A stretch of 40,604 nucleotides of DNA from Vogesella mureinivorans (GTDB lineage Bacteria; Pseudomonadota; Gammaproteobacteria; Burkholderiales; Chromobacteriaceae), in contig NZ_VMTV02000067.1 of NCBI RefSeq assembly GCF_007644035.1, positions 1-40,604 on the forward strand, in the 5' to 3' direction. The translations under genes were made by a program, and so were the position numbers. Shown piece after piece: positions 17,353-25,227 of the stretch (position 1 is its first letter; the number at the start of each line of letters is the position of its first letter). The notes beneath the pieces were generated by a model, which made no database searches, was not told where the DNA came from, and was given only the letters and a program-made list of their open reading frames with translations.

Positions 17353-18303
17353 TCACAACAAACTCGGTATCTTCCGCTTGGCCACCGGCCTGATGTACCT
17401 GGCCAGCATCAGGTCGCTGGTATGCCCGGTTTGCTCTCGTATTTGCCACGGCTGCAGGCCGGCGATGGCTGCCTGAGTGCAGTAGCCGGCCCGCAAGCTG
17501 TGGCCACTCACTTGGCTGGGGTCACCACCGGCCTTCTTCACCGCCTCTTTTAGTATCAGCGCCACGGACTGGGCACTAAGCGGCGTGCTGGACACGTTCT
17601 CGTGGCGGTCTACCGCCCGGAACAGCCAGCCGTCTTTAATCCCGGTCACTTCGCGGTAGTGCTTTAGGGCCAGCACTGGGCAACGGTTACCGCCCGCATA
17701 TGGAATAAAGCACGTGCGGCCAACGCCTTCTTGGTCTGTCTTGGACCGCCTCAGCAGTATCTCCAGCCCGTCCGGGTACTCAGTCACATCCTCACACCGC
17801 AATGCCACCAGCTCCGAGCGCCGTAGCGCAGCCGCCCAGCCAACCAGTATTAAGGCTTGGTCTCGGGCTGCCCGTATTGGTCGTTGATCGCCCATCGCGA
17901 ATAAAACTTCCAGCAAGTCATCGCGCACCAAGGCTTTGACGCGGCGCTGCCGTTTGCCAAAGGTACGCCGAATGCCCTGCATAGTGCGCTTCACCAAAGC
18001 GTGCTTTACCGGCGATGGGTAGCCTTGGTCGATGTGCGCCTTATGGATGGCCACCAGCCTGCGCTCTAGCGTAGCCACAGCCAGTTTACCGGCCACGGCT
18101 ACCAGGTACTGCACCAGTTGCTCTGGCGTGGCCGGGATACTGCCACCGGCGCGGCAAAAGTACCGCACATCGTTGGCATACTCCCGTTTCGTTGAAAGGG
18201 ACTGCGCTGCCGCCATCAACTCTTCGGCCGTATAGGCAGGCTGGGCAAAGGATTCATCTGTTGTATCCACCTGCTGGTCGGTGGTAAAAATCACGTTTTT
18301 CAT
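17353..18303 (-). CDS. tyrosine recombinase (second island recombinase)
   Basis: A 316-aa tyrosine-type site-specific recombinase. A SAM-like N-terminal core-binding domain (about 30-130) precedes the catalytic domain with Arg in AAALRRSELVAL, HSLRAGYCT (His-x-x-Arg), TGHTSDL and the nucleophile in ARYIRP. It lacks the P4-type N-terminal arm-binding domain, so it belongs to the plasmid/transposon-like group rather than to tRNA integrases. It is probably left over from, or serves, a smaller element inside the island, together with the plasmid-type gene next to it. No att repeats were found for it. Confidence 0.9.
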   Translation of the reverse strand: MKNVIFTTDQQVDTTDESFAQPAYTAEELMAAAQSLSTKREYANDVRYFCRAGGSIPATPEQLVQYLVAVAGKLAVATLERRLVAIHKAHIDQGYPSPVKHALVKRTMQGIRRTFGKRQRRVKALVRDDLLEVLFAMGDQRPIRAARDQALILVGWAAALRRSELVALRCEDVTEYPDGLEILLRRSKTDQEGVGRTCFIPYAGGNRCPVLALKHYREVTGIKDGWLFRAVDRHENVSSTPLSAQSVALILKEAVKKAGGDPSQVSGHSLRAGYCTQAAIAGLQPWQIREQTGHTSDLMLARYIRPVAKRKIPSLL

Positions 18304-18381
18304 GGCTTTGTCATCAATTCGAATGTTATGTTTGCGTTAGTCAGCGCATCGCAATAAAGCGGCACGCTGGCCGCTGGCTGG

Positions 18382-18675
18382 CTAGTACTCGCAAGGGAAC
18401 AGCAAAGTGGTGACGCCGCGGTCGGCTTCGGTAATGACCCAAACGCGCTTTCCGGCCATCTGATAGCTGGAAAAGATGCGCAAGCCGTTCTTCACGGCAA
18501 AGTCGTTTTCGGCGGCATCTTCGGGCGGCACATCGCCCCAGTTGCCGCGCTGGTGACGCCGTAAGAATGGCTTGGCGTCGAGCTGATTGGCCATCAGGTG
18601 ATCGAACACGGCGCTGGTGGCAACGACACTGCCGAGAGAGAAAAGTGGTGAGGCTTGGGGATGCTTGGCTTGCAT
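18382..18675 (-). CDS. conserved plasmid/ICE-associated small protein
   Basis: A 97-aa protein of a widespread plasmid and ICE-associated type, recognised by the spacing VATSAVFDHL, FLRRHQRGNWGD, ENDFAVKNGLRI and WVITEADRGVTTLLFP. Molecular function is not known. AAGGAG sits at good distance before the ATG. It lies directly upstream of the tyrosine recombinase on the same strand (78-bp gap), and supports a mobile-element origin of this part of the island. Confidence 0.8.
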   Translation of the reverse strand: MQAKHPQASPLFSLGSVVATSAVFDHLMANQLDAKPFLRRHQRGNWGDVPPEDAAENDFAVKNGLRIFSSYQMAGKRVWVITEADRGVTTLLFPCEY

Positions 18676-18724
18676 GGCTGGCTCCTTGAAAGGTTGGCCG
18701 CCGTGCGGTACCGGCTGCAGAAAT

Positions 18725-18756
18725 ACAAAAAGCCAAGACGCGTGAACGTCTTGGCT
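18725..18756 (-). terminator. hairpin with T-tract in the leader of the plasmid-type gene
   Basis: Perfect 10-bp stem AGCCAAGACG / CGTCTTGGCT with a 6-nt loop; on the minus strand it is followed by TTTTTG. It lies 56 bp upstream of the 97-aa gene, so it would stop or attenuate transcripts arriving from the right. The stretch 18757-19150 contains no supported gene; a GCCGG/CCGGC repeat at 18925-18940 is the only other structure I see. Confidence 0.5.
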
Positions 18757-19140
18757 TGTGGTGATGCGGTAACCGCTTGGCGGCGCGGCAAATGCTGCCG
18801 CAGCTTCAAGCTACCAGGCGATTAGCCATAGCGCGATGACGGTGTGACTTTGGTGAAGGCAATCGCGAGTGCCCGCTCATCGGCCGAAGCCGCCATTCAG
18901 ACTTAAGCCATCATCTGTCCGTTAGCCGGCTAAAACCGGCCTCTTCGCCAGCTACCACCGAGTGTCTAGAAATGCTGGACAGATTCAGTGCTGAACAAGG
19001 CTTCGTTATAGCTGTCGGCTCCGCACATCCCACATCTTTCCATCCTGAGTGTTTGCCAGCACCCTCGCTGATCTGGGCTTGCTAGGACAGTATTTCAACC
19101 GCCTGTTAGGAGATGCATCTCAGCGACGGGGTTAATGTGA

Positions 19141-19156
19141 GTTTGATTAATCAAAC
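19141..19156. repeat. 16-bp perfect palindrome at the end of the MFS gene
   Basis: GTTTGATTAATCAAAC is a gapless palindrome that contains the MFS stop codon. With no loop it is better suited to protein binding than to hairpin termination. It marks the edge where AT-rich operon DNA meets the GC-richer flank. Confidence 0.4.
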
Positions 19157-20284
19157 CATGGCTTGTATTTTCTGTCGTAAAGATCGATTACTCAGCGTTA
19201 AGATAATTAAAAATCCAGCCGAAACAAAACACACAATACGAGGGTTAGCGACAGCCCATAATAGACATTGCGCCCCTGCTTCGCCGACGGCTCCAGCCAC
19301 CCATATAAAACCAAAATAACGACTTTTAACATGAGCAGGCGCATAATTGGAGACAAAGCTATACAGTAACGGAATGGCCATCAATTCACCGATGCTAAGC
19401 AAGACAACACCCAACACAATAATTGATATATGAGTGGCAGCGCCAGTGCATAAAATGCCAACAATTGTGAGGCCAAGACCGATCAAGATTTTATTCCAAG
19501 CATTTATATTTCTTTGTGTAATTTTACTTCGCAAAGCACCCCAAATAAACGCGCAAAGCACAGTAAAAGAGTTTAGACCTAACCAGACATTACCCTCAAA
19601 TTGACTGCCCAGTTGAGATGATATCAATGGCACACTAGAAAAAATCATTGTATAGCAAGCCCAAATACCAGAAAATATAAGTAGTATTTGAATAAACACA
19701 TGGTCGCGTAAAGGCTCCATTAAGCCGCTAGACCCTGTTAGTTTTACAGTATGAAATTCCGACGATGTAGTCGTGACCATCCAGCCAAAAGCAACGGTCA
19801 AAAAAATCAATATGTATAAAGATTGACTAGCGAAGAGAGGCCAAATGACCAGCGGCCCTAACATTGCACCCAAATTTATCAACAGATAGTGAATAGAAAA
19901 AGCACGTTCACTTTTCGTGCCTGCAAGTTGACTGATACTTGTATAGATAGCGGGATTGAGAATGCCGCCCCCAATGCCAACAATTCCACCTGCAACTAAT
20001 AATTGAACTGACGATGTTGTGACGCAGAGCAAGGCAAAACCTATTGCTTGCAACACTGAACCAAGTAATATAACGCGATATTTATCAAACCGATCAGCCA
20101 AAAAACCACCGATCAGGGGAAATAGCCTGTAACAAAATATTTGAATAACAAAATACAAAGCGAGATCTGATTCACTAAGCCATCCGTCCCTCAATGCAGA
20201 GTATGGTGCATTGGGTGTAATTGAAAAAAAAATTAACTTATCTAAGCCATGAAAAAATAACAATGGAAGCAAATTAGAATTCAT
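19151..20284 (-). CDS. major facilitator superfamily transporter
   Basis: A 377-aa integral membrane protein with about ten to twelve hydrophobic helices. The motif-A-like loop GGFLADRFDKYRV lies between helices 2 and 3, typical of MFS drug/proton antiporters; a second half begins near residue 190. Its start overlaps the ATP-grasp gene end by 11 bp, so it is the last gene of the AT-rich operon. Pairing of MFS exporters with L-amino-acid ligases is known for bacilysin (BacE with BacD); export of, or immunity to, the operon's product is the likely role. Confidence 0.88.
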   Translation of the reverse strand: MNSNLLPLLFFHGLDKLIFFSITPNAPYSALRDGWLSESDLALYFVIQIFCYRLFPLIGGFLADRFDKYRVILLGSVLQAIGFALLCVTTSSVQLLVAGGIVGIGGGILNPAIYTSISQLAGTKSERAFSIHYLLINLGAMLGPLVIWPLFASQSLYILIFLTVAFGWMVTTTSSEFHTVKLTGSSGLMEPLRDHVFIQILLIFSGIWACYTMIFSSVPLISSQLGSQFEGNVWLGLNSFTVLCAFIWGALRSKITQRNINAWNKILIGLGLTIVGILCTGAATHISIIVLGVVLLSIGELMAIPLLYSFVSNYAPAHVKSRYFGFIWVAGAVGEAGAQCLLWAVANPRIVCFVSAGFLIILTLSNRSLRQKIQAMV

Positions 20285-21521
20285 TCGGCGCTTTCAAGGT
20301 AATAGAACGAATCTTTACCATAGACATTGCTGTCTTTAGATTTTTGACGGCCTGCTCATTATTATCACCGGTTACGATAATGTAGGCAACGCGATCTTCA
20401 GAGCTTTTCGGTGGTCGAATTGCAGCGCCTGGTTTCTTTTCTACAACACAACGTACTAAAAAAGGCAGTGCCGAAAGCTCTTCCATGCCTATGAGTTCTT
20501 GAAACTCACCAGCCTCAGTGGCCACAACAAATCCAACTGCAGCGCCTCGAATATTTTTTGTATTTGGCTTAATTGGCTTCTTTAGAAGTATATCGAGATG
20601 CATCTCAAAGAGTTGAACACCTGTAGCAAGTGGAACGAGATCAGTCGTAATATGATCGCCTCCGGGTCTCGGATTACACTCTATGATTTTAGGACCATTT
20701 TCCCCCAATTTGAGTTCAACGTGGAATACGCCGGTCTCTAATTCAAGCGCCTCGGCAGCTTGATGTGCTGCGCTGATGAGTGCATCAGCCTGGGCACTTG
20801 AAATACGAGCAGGATGCACATGGCCCAACTCTACAAAATATGGTGGCGCAGTGACCCATTTCTCTGTAACACCAGCAAAGCGAAGTTGTTTCTTCTCTAA
20901 TGCAAGTTCAACACTAAATTCATTTCCATCTGCAAATTCTTCTAATAATATTTCGTTGCGATGTTGAAAGCCAAATACACCAAAATTCATTTCTGAAAGC
21001 ACAGCAAAGGCGGCTCGTAGCTCGTTATCATCGTAAACCAAGGAAACGCCTTTGCTCGAGGCAGAGCTTGTCGGCTTTACAATTAGTGGATAGCCGATAC
21101 GTTCTGACTCTAATAAGGCTTGTTGAACAGAATTTACCAAGCAAAACTGTAAAGACGGGGCCGCGCTACGTTGGTATGCAATGCGCGCCTTATCCTTGTG
21201 CACACCAAGGTTTGCAGACGATACAGTCAGGCCGAGCAAATCATGCTTGACTGCAAACCTGGCTGCAGACTCTGTAACAAATTGATTGCCAGGCACGACT
21301 GCCGAAATAAAATTCAGCTGATTAATCTCTTTTACAGCAGATTGAATTTCATTTGGATTGCTCACATCGCAGACAACCACGTGTTCAACCAAATCGCGAT
21401 AGCCATGTATATCAGGAAAATTTGCATCGCTTGTGACAACAATACAGGAAATTGACATTTCCTTTAGCGCTCGAAGGTAGCCCAAACCAAAATAGCAAGG
21501 CTCAATCACTAATACTTTCAT
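20274..21521 (-). CDS. ATP-grasp ligase of the L-amino-acid ligase type
   Basis: A 415-aa enzyme with an N-terminal Rossmann-like preATP-grasp domain (1-105), a central ATP-grasp with YPLIVKPTSSASSKGV (Lys149), LLEEFADGNEFSVE and the metal-binding IIECNPRPGGDH (279-290), and a C-terminal region resembling the LAL_C2 domain (RGAAVGFVVATEAGEF). Such enzymes join amino acids or acids to amines through acyl-phosphates. The frame is open to 21674, but the ATG at 21521 has AAGGG and follows the preceding stop by 19 nt. Substrates are unknown. Confidence 0.88.
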   Translation of the reverse strand: MKVLVIEPCYFGLGYLRALKEMSISCIVVTSDANFPDIHGYRDLVEHVVVCDVSNPNEIQSAVKEINQLNFISAVVPGNQFVTESAARFAVKHDLLGLTVSSANLGVHKDKARIAYQRSAAPSLQFCLVNSVQQALLESERIGYPLIVKPTSSASSKGVSLVYDDNELRAAFAVLSEMNFGVFGFQHRNEILLEEFADGNEFSVELALEKKQLRFAGVTEKWVTAPPYFVELGHVHPARISSAQADALISAAHQAAEALELETGVFHVELKLGENGPKIIECNPRPGGDHITTDLVPLATGVQLFEMHLDILLKKPIKPNTKNIRGAAVGFVVATEAGEFQELIGMEELSALPFLVRCVVEKKPGAAIRPPKSSEDRVAYIIVTGDNNEQAVKNLKTAMSMVKIRSITLKAPNEF

Positions 21522-21540
21522 GAATACCCTTTTTGGCATT

Positions 21541-22689
21541 TTATATTTCAATCTCAACCTTGCAGTAAAGAGCAAGGTGATCAGCGAGTAGATCGACTTC
21601 CTCCAGCGTATTTTCATAAGAAAATGAAATGCGTATTGCAGATGTAATAATTTCATTAGGTAGACGCATTGCACTTAGTATGCGCGATGGCGCCATGCTA
21701 TGGCTGCTGCAAGCAGAGCCTTGCGAGATATAGAAACCTGATGTAGTTAGGTCACGCATCATCGATGCAGATGATGTGCCTGGAAACGCCAAAGATAGAA
21801 TATAAGGCGAGCTTTTTTCATCTGGAACTAAACGCACGTAATTAACTTGCAAAAAATCTAAGCGGCTAATTAAATGCCTAGCTAGTTGACGAACTTTTCC
21901 AATTGTAGAATCGTGGTTACGCAAACTCTCCATTAAAGCCTCACCTAACAATGCGATTCCATACACGTTTTCTGTACCTGGACGATATGATTGCTCTTGC
22001 ACGCCACCATACATGAGCGGCAAAATTGGAAAACGATTACTCAAATAAAAGCATCCAATTCCTTTGTCTGCACCAATTTTATGCCCAGACATAAATAATG
22101 CATCAACAACTTGCAATTCAGGCTTGACGTCCAGTTTGGCAAACTGCTGTACAGCATCACACACAACAAAGACATCTGAATCAATCTTTTTAATCTGCCT
22201 AGCGATTTCATTCACCGGCTGAATTGCTCCTGTCTCATTGTTAACCGCCATTATGCATACCATTGCCGTTTTTTCATTGACCAGCCTTTCAATCTCGTTG
22301 CAATTGATCTCACCCCATTCATTGCATGAAATTTCACGAATTACAAAGCCCTTGCTTTGCATCGCATATGCCGTTTGAAATACCGCCGGATGCTCAATTG
22401 AAGATACGATTATCTCATTGCGAAAACTCGAATTATTAATCAAATATGAAATGTACCCCTGAATCAAAATATTCGCAGCCTCAGTCGCTCCTGATGTGAA
22501 ATATATTTGATCTGGGTCTCCACCAATGTAATCAGCGATTTGCAAGCGTGTATTGTTTATAATTTTTTTCGCCTGCCTACCAGGAAGGTGCGCGCTTGAA
22601 GGGTTTCCATGATTTATTTTGGTCAAGGTATTTAGTAGGGCTCGGGGAAATATTGGCATCGAAGCTGCACTGTCGAAATAACCGCTCAT
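21541..22689 (-). CDS. cysteine desulfurase (class V aminotransferase fold, NifS/IscS-like)
   Basis: A 382-aa PLP enzyme. Visible are FTSGATEAAN (64-73), ETGAIQP, the PLP lysine in SGHKIGADKGIG (Lys204), RPGTEN and the sulfur-accepting loop QGSACSS (Cys327). These are the features of cysteine desulfurases, which move cysteine sulfur to a protein persulfide. No isc or suf genes accompany it, so sulfur delivery to a pathway product or tRNA/peptide is more likely than Fe-S assembly. It overlaps the unknown 342-aa gene by 4 bp. Confidence 0.9.
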   Translation of the reverse strand: MSGYFDSAASMPIFPRALLNTLTKINHGNPSSAHLPGRQAKKIINNTRLQIADYIGGDPDQIYFTSGATEAANILIQGYISYLINNSSFRNEIIVSSIEHPAVFQTAYAMQSKGFVIREISCNEWGEINCNEIERLVNEKTAMVCIMAVNNETGAIQPVNEIARQIKKIDSDVFVVCDAVQQFAKLDVKPELQVVDALFMSGHKIGADKGIGCFYLSNRFPILPLMYGGVQEQSYRPGTENVYGIALLGEALMESLRNHDSTIGKVRQLARHLISRLDFLQVNYVRLVPDEKSSPYILSLAFPGTSSASMMRDLTTSGFYISQGSACSSHSMAPSRILSAMRLPNEIITSAIRISFSYENTLEEVDLLADHLALYCKVEIEI

Positions 22690-23714
22690 GCTTCACCCTT
22701 ATCAAGTTGAATTTGGTTGTTGTAAAACTTCATAAACTCAAAAATCCCTTTTTCCTGCATTTTTTTCAGAAAATCATCAAATGAGTTTTTTTGAGTTTTT
22801 AGCTCATCCGAATTAATAAACGACAATTCTGGCGTTCGTAGCATCTGAGGATAAACAATTTGCAAGCATTGTCGACTGAAGTCAACCTTTAATGCATTGC
22901 ATGCAATCACTCCACGAATTATTTTTTCCCCAATGTAAGGATCATCATTGCGTGCATATACACAGATGTGATCATAGTTTTCCGGAAAATTTAAAAGCAA
23001 GCCCCCATAAGTTGCAGGACATAAAATTCCGCTGCTTTTCTCGTATAAGTTTATAATTCCACTGCGCTTTAGGCGTGTTAGCGGCATGGCGATAATGTCT
23101 TTTTCACGATCAACATAGGTGCTCTTTTGCCATATGGTATTTTGGTAATAAATATTTTCCCGCTCGTAATTCAAAAGATAGGACGTGCTAATAGAAAAAA
23201 GATCCTCATCCAGCGACGAGAGTAGGACAGCGCCTGTGTTGTGATAGTGAGTCTCGTTATTCCCCTCTCGAAGAATATTTACCTTAGATTTTTTGATGAG
23301 CGTGGAAAACCGATTGCTGTTGCGCGTTTGCAATGAGATAAGAACATCATCAAGCTCATTATCGCCAAGATAAGATTTATAAAGCTCCGGCAGACACTCC
23401 TGCCATCGCTTTGCATTAATGGCTTCAACTAGTTTGGCGCGTGCATCTGTATCGCCAAGCAAGCGCGAAGTATCTGAAAGACAGATGCTGATTTTTGCTT
23501 GCCGACCTTCTAATTTGTGATACTTGTATAGCGCCAGTCCAACATGAAAGCTGCGAATAATTGATTCGCTCATTCCTTCGGCATCACCAAATTGAAAACG
23601 TCCATCCCCATATCTCACCGGGACATGACCGCAATCTATGACAATATCTTTTCTAAGTTGGCGCATGAAATCAGTCATTTCATTCCAAAGTGGTAAATCT
23701 CGTAAGAGCATCAT
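22686..23714 (-). CDS. unknown protein, 342 aa, first enzyme-sized gene of the AT-rich operon
   Basis: Not recognised. Without signal peptide or membrane helices. Conspicuous stretches are IVIDCGHVPVRYGDGRFQFG near the N-terminus, ICLSDTSRLLGD, NNETHYHNTGAVL and GILCPATYGGLLLNFP. The length and low repeat content fit a metabolic enzyme. ATG at 23714 is preferred to the TTG at 23729; neither has a good ribosome site. It overlaps the cysteine desulfurase by 4 bp, and the four genes to 19151 form one operon. It may supply or modify the substrate of the ligase, but this is a guess from position. Confidence 0.75.
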   Translation of the reverse strand: MMLLRDLPLWNEMTDFMRQLRKDIVIDCGHVPVRYGDGRFQFGDAEGMSESIIRSFHVGLALYKYHKLEGRQAKISICLSDTSRLLGDTDARAKLVEAINAKRWQECLPELYKSYLGDNELDDVLISLQTRNSNRFSTLIKKSKVNILREGNNETHYHNTGAVLLSSLDEDLFSISTSYLLNYERENIYYQNTIWQKSTYVDREKDIIAMPLTRLKRSGIINLYEKSSGILCPATYGGLLLNFPENYDHICVYARNDDPYIGEKIIRGVIACNALKVDFSRQCLQIVYPQMLRTPELSFINSDELKTQKNSFDDFLKKMQEKGIFEFMKFYNNQIQLDKGEA

Positions 23715-23808
23715 AGTTTTACTTGGCAATTAAAATAGCGATCAGAAAAGTTTGACCAAAAACGCAAAGCATTTTTAGGGCTTTAATACTGAATTATCGA
23801 TTTACGCT

Positions 23809-23892
23809 CTACGACATAGTCGAGTTCAGGCAGGTTCGTTGAGTTTGAGTAAAACCCGCTCGCCAGAAGGCGAACTTACGTGATGATGACAT
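23809..23892 (-). CDS. candidate 27-aa peptide with a strong ribosome site
   Basis: A short ORF upstream of the AT-rich operon: ATG at 23892 preceded by AAGGGAG with 8-nt spacing, stop TAG at 23809. It begins MSSSRKFAFWRAGF, is basic and aromatic in the first half and has one cysteine near the end. It lies 94 bp before the 342-aa gene. It could be a peptide substrate, a leader peptide, or a chance ORF; it overlaps the 74-aa frame, and both may not be real. Confidence 0.4.
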   Translation of the reverse strand: MSSSRKFAFWRAGFTQTQRTCLNSTMS

Positions 23893-24050
23893 GCTATTTT
23901 CTCCCTTGAAACTTCTACTAGCTGGCTGTTGAAATACGCACCAACTGGGCACACACCGTCCTCTGTGATGCCATGATCACGACCCCGCGAGCACCCAATG
24001 CACACGATTCTCGCCAGATCACTACAGAACTCGGCGTATGCAAGGCTCAT
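23826..24050 (-). CDS. candidate 74-aa cysteine-containing protein
   Basis: Not recognised. It has five cysteines (FCSDL, IVCIGCSRG, GVCPVG, KIACHHH) and ends SSPSGERVLLKLNEPA. AAAGG lies 6 nt before the ATG, and codon choice looks like real coding sequence. It starts just after the stop of a degenerate transposase fragment, so it could be a fragment of a gene cut by the insertion, a small metal-binding protein or a peptide precursor. It overlaps the 27-aa ORF in another frame. Confidence 0.45.
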   Translation of the reverse strand: MSLAYAEFCSDLARIVCIGCSRGRDHGITEDGVCPVGAYFNSQLVEVSREKIACHHHVSSPSGERVLLKLNEPA

Positions 24051-24072
24051 TTACTGCCTTTTTTTACAGCGA

Positions 24073-24213
24073 TCACCACCACCATTCCAACGCCGGATGC
24101 AATGCGGCCGACGTCCGCAGCCGCATCAGGTTGTAAGCCACCATCGTAAGTGTCAGCAACTGATCCACCTTGGCCAAACCCTAAACCATCACCTCACGAT
24201 TCGGCCCTGTATT
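24073..24213 (-). pseudogene. transposase C-terminal remnant
   Basis: Minus-strand translation gives NREVMV-stop-GLAKVDQLLTLTMVAYNL, then RLRTSAALHPALEWWW and a stop. This looks like the end of an IS5/IS1182-like DDE transposase, where a tail of the form KVDQLLTLTMAAYNL is common. An in-frame TAG (one change from CAG) interrupts it and no N-terminal part is present. The family name is by memory of the motif. Confidence 0.6.
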
Positions 24214-24410
24214 GATTAGCATCTAACCCAAAGGCATGCCATGATAAGAGCATGCATACTTGCCAGCATCAATAATTTATGTAATATTGATAAATGCCAA
24301 TGGATTAATCGGTAAATTATTACATCGAAAAACAACAGGCTACCAACTACACGCAACTGAATCAGAAGTCAGGGAGAGTATTAAGCTGGTGCTGTGCATA
24401 GCTGCACATG

Positions 24411-24590
24411 TCAAGGGGCAATGTCACATCGCCCGCCCAGCTTAGAAGAATGGAGCCGCTTAATAGCAGCTTTGGAAGAGCCATCAGCACCGATGGCCAG
24501 AGAGAATACGGCCACTTCTGGTATGCGTGGCGGTGGCTGTGCGAGGTCATCCTTGATGCTTCGTACAAGTTGGTCGATCTAGTCTTTCAT
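24411..24590 (-). pseudogene. possible small decayed ORF with internal amber codon
   Basis: A frame with GTAGGAG before the ATG at 24590 reads MKD-TAG-IDQLVRSIKDDLAQPP and continues to a stop at 24411. If the TAG was CAG it would give about 59 aa. No family is recognised. The neighbourhood has other IS remnants, so decay is plausible, but chance cannot be excluded. The stretch 24214-24410 shows no gene and is AT-rich. Confidence 0.25.
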
Positions 24591-24764
24591 TTCTGCTCCT
24601 ACGACGCGGAACCGCCGCAATAGCCTCGCATCACGACCAGCAATGATGCCCAACCAGAATTAATCACCCCCCAGGTGACCTCCTCCCAACTAACCGAGCG
24701 TCCCGGGCTGCAGACATGCCCCAAGCAAACAAACTGATGATTCAGATGCATGCAGTTATGTGAA

Positions 24765-24790
24765 GGGCCTGTCCGTAATTCTGTGTAAAC
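24765..24790. mobile_element. IS256-like terminal sequence remnant
   Basis: GGGCCTGTCCGTAATTCTG followed by TGTAAAC resembles the ends of IS256-family elements. No transposase of that family is present nearby, so only an end survives. No other gene is supported between 24591 and 24944. Confidence 0.4.
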
Positions 24791-24898
24791 CAGTCGTTTT
24801 CCACCTACCTGTCGATAGGCAGCTTTGGCCGACAACCAACCTACCAACACCTCTCCCCCACAAGCAGCAGTAACCACAAGCACAGGTAGCAGCAATAC

Positions 24899-24937
24899 AA
24901 CCCGGTACTGGCCTTGGTCGGTGCCGGGTTTGTTTTT
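24899..24937 (+). terminator. hairpin with T-rich tail
   Basis: AACCCGGTAC / GTGCCGGGTT pair (one G-U) around a 12-nt loop and are followed by TGTTTTTG on the plus strand. On the minus strand the hairpin lies just after the AbrB-like gene and could end the replication operon even without a good T-tract. Confidence 0.5.
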
Positions 24938-24944
24938 GTCAGGC

Positions 24945-25166
24945 TTACCATTGGTCGCCTCCCCACTCTGCAGTGTCGGTTGTAGTGGCCGCGGGTTCAG
25001 TAGCCTCTGCGGGGCAAACAGGCCCTAGCGGTCGCACGCGAATGTCCCCGTTATCCAGCAAGCGGATGGAAACGTAGTGGCCTGCGGCCAACCCTGCTGC
25101 TTGTAGCAAGGCTGCGGGCAAGCGCAGGCCGGTTGAGTTGCCCCAGCGGCATAAGCGGACGGTCAT
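24945..25166 (-). CDS. AbrB/MazE-like DNA-binding protein
   Basis: A 73-aa protein whose first ~45 residues form a SpoVT-AbrB swapped-hairpin domain: VRLCRWGNSTGLRLPAALLQ, then VSIRLLDNGDIRVRPL. The rest is a low-complexity Ala/Thr/Glu tail. AAGGAG precedes the ATG. Such domains are typical of MazE-type antitoxins, but no toxin gene is adjacent; instead it closes the replication operon, so an autoregulator role is as likely. Confidence 0.78.
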   Translation of the reverse strand: MTVRLCRWGNSTGLRLPAALLQAAGLAAGHYVSIRLLDNGDIRVRPLGPVCPAEATEPAATTTDTAEWGGDQW

Positions 25167-25227
25167 GATTTTCTCCTTGTATCGCCAATGACAATCAGCA
25201 AATTGCGCTGGGGCGTGGCGGGCTGGC

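Noticed and set aside
18594-18809. 71-aa ORF upstream of the plasmid-type gene
   Set aside because: Overlaps a strong hairpin and the real gene start; no family features.
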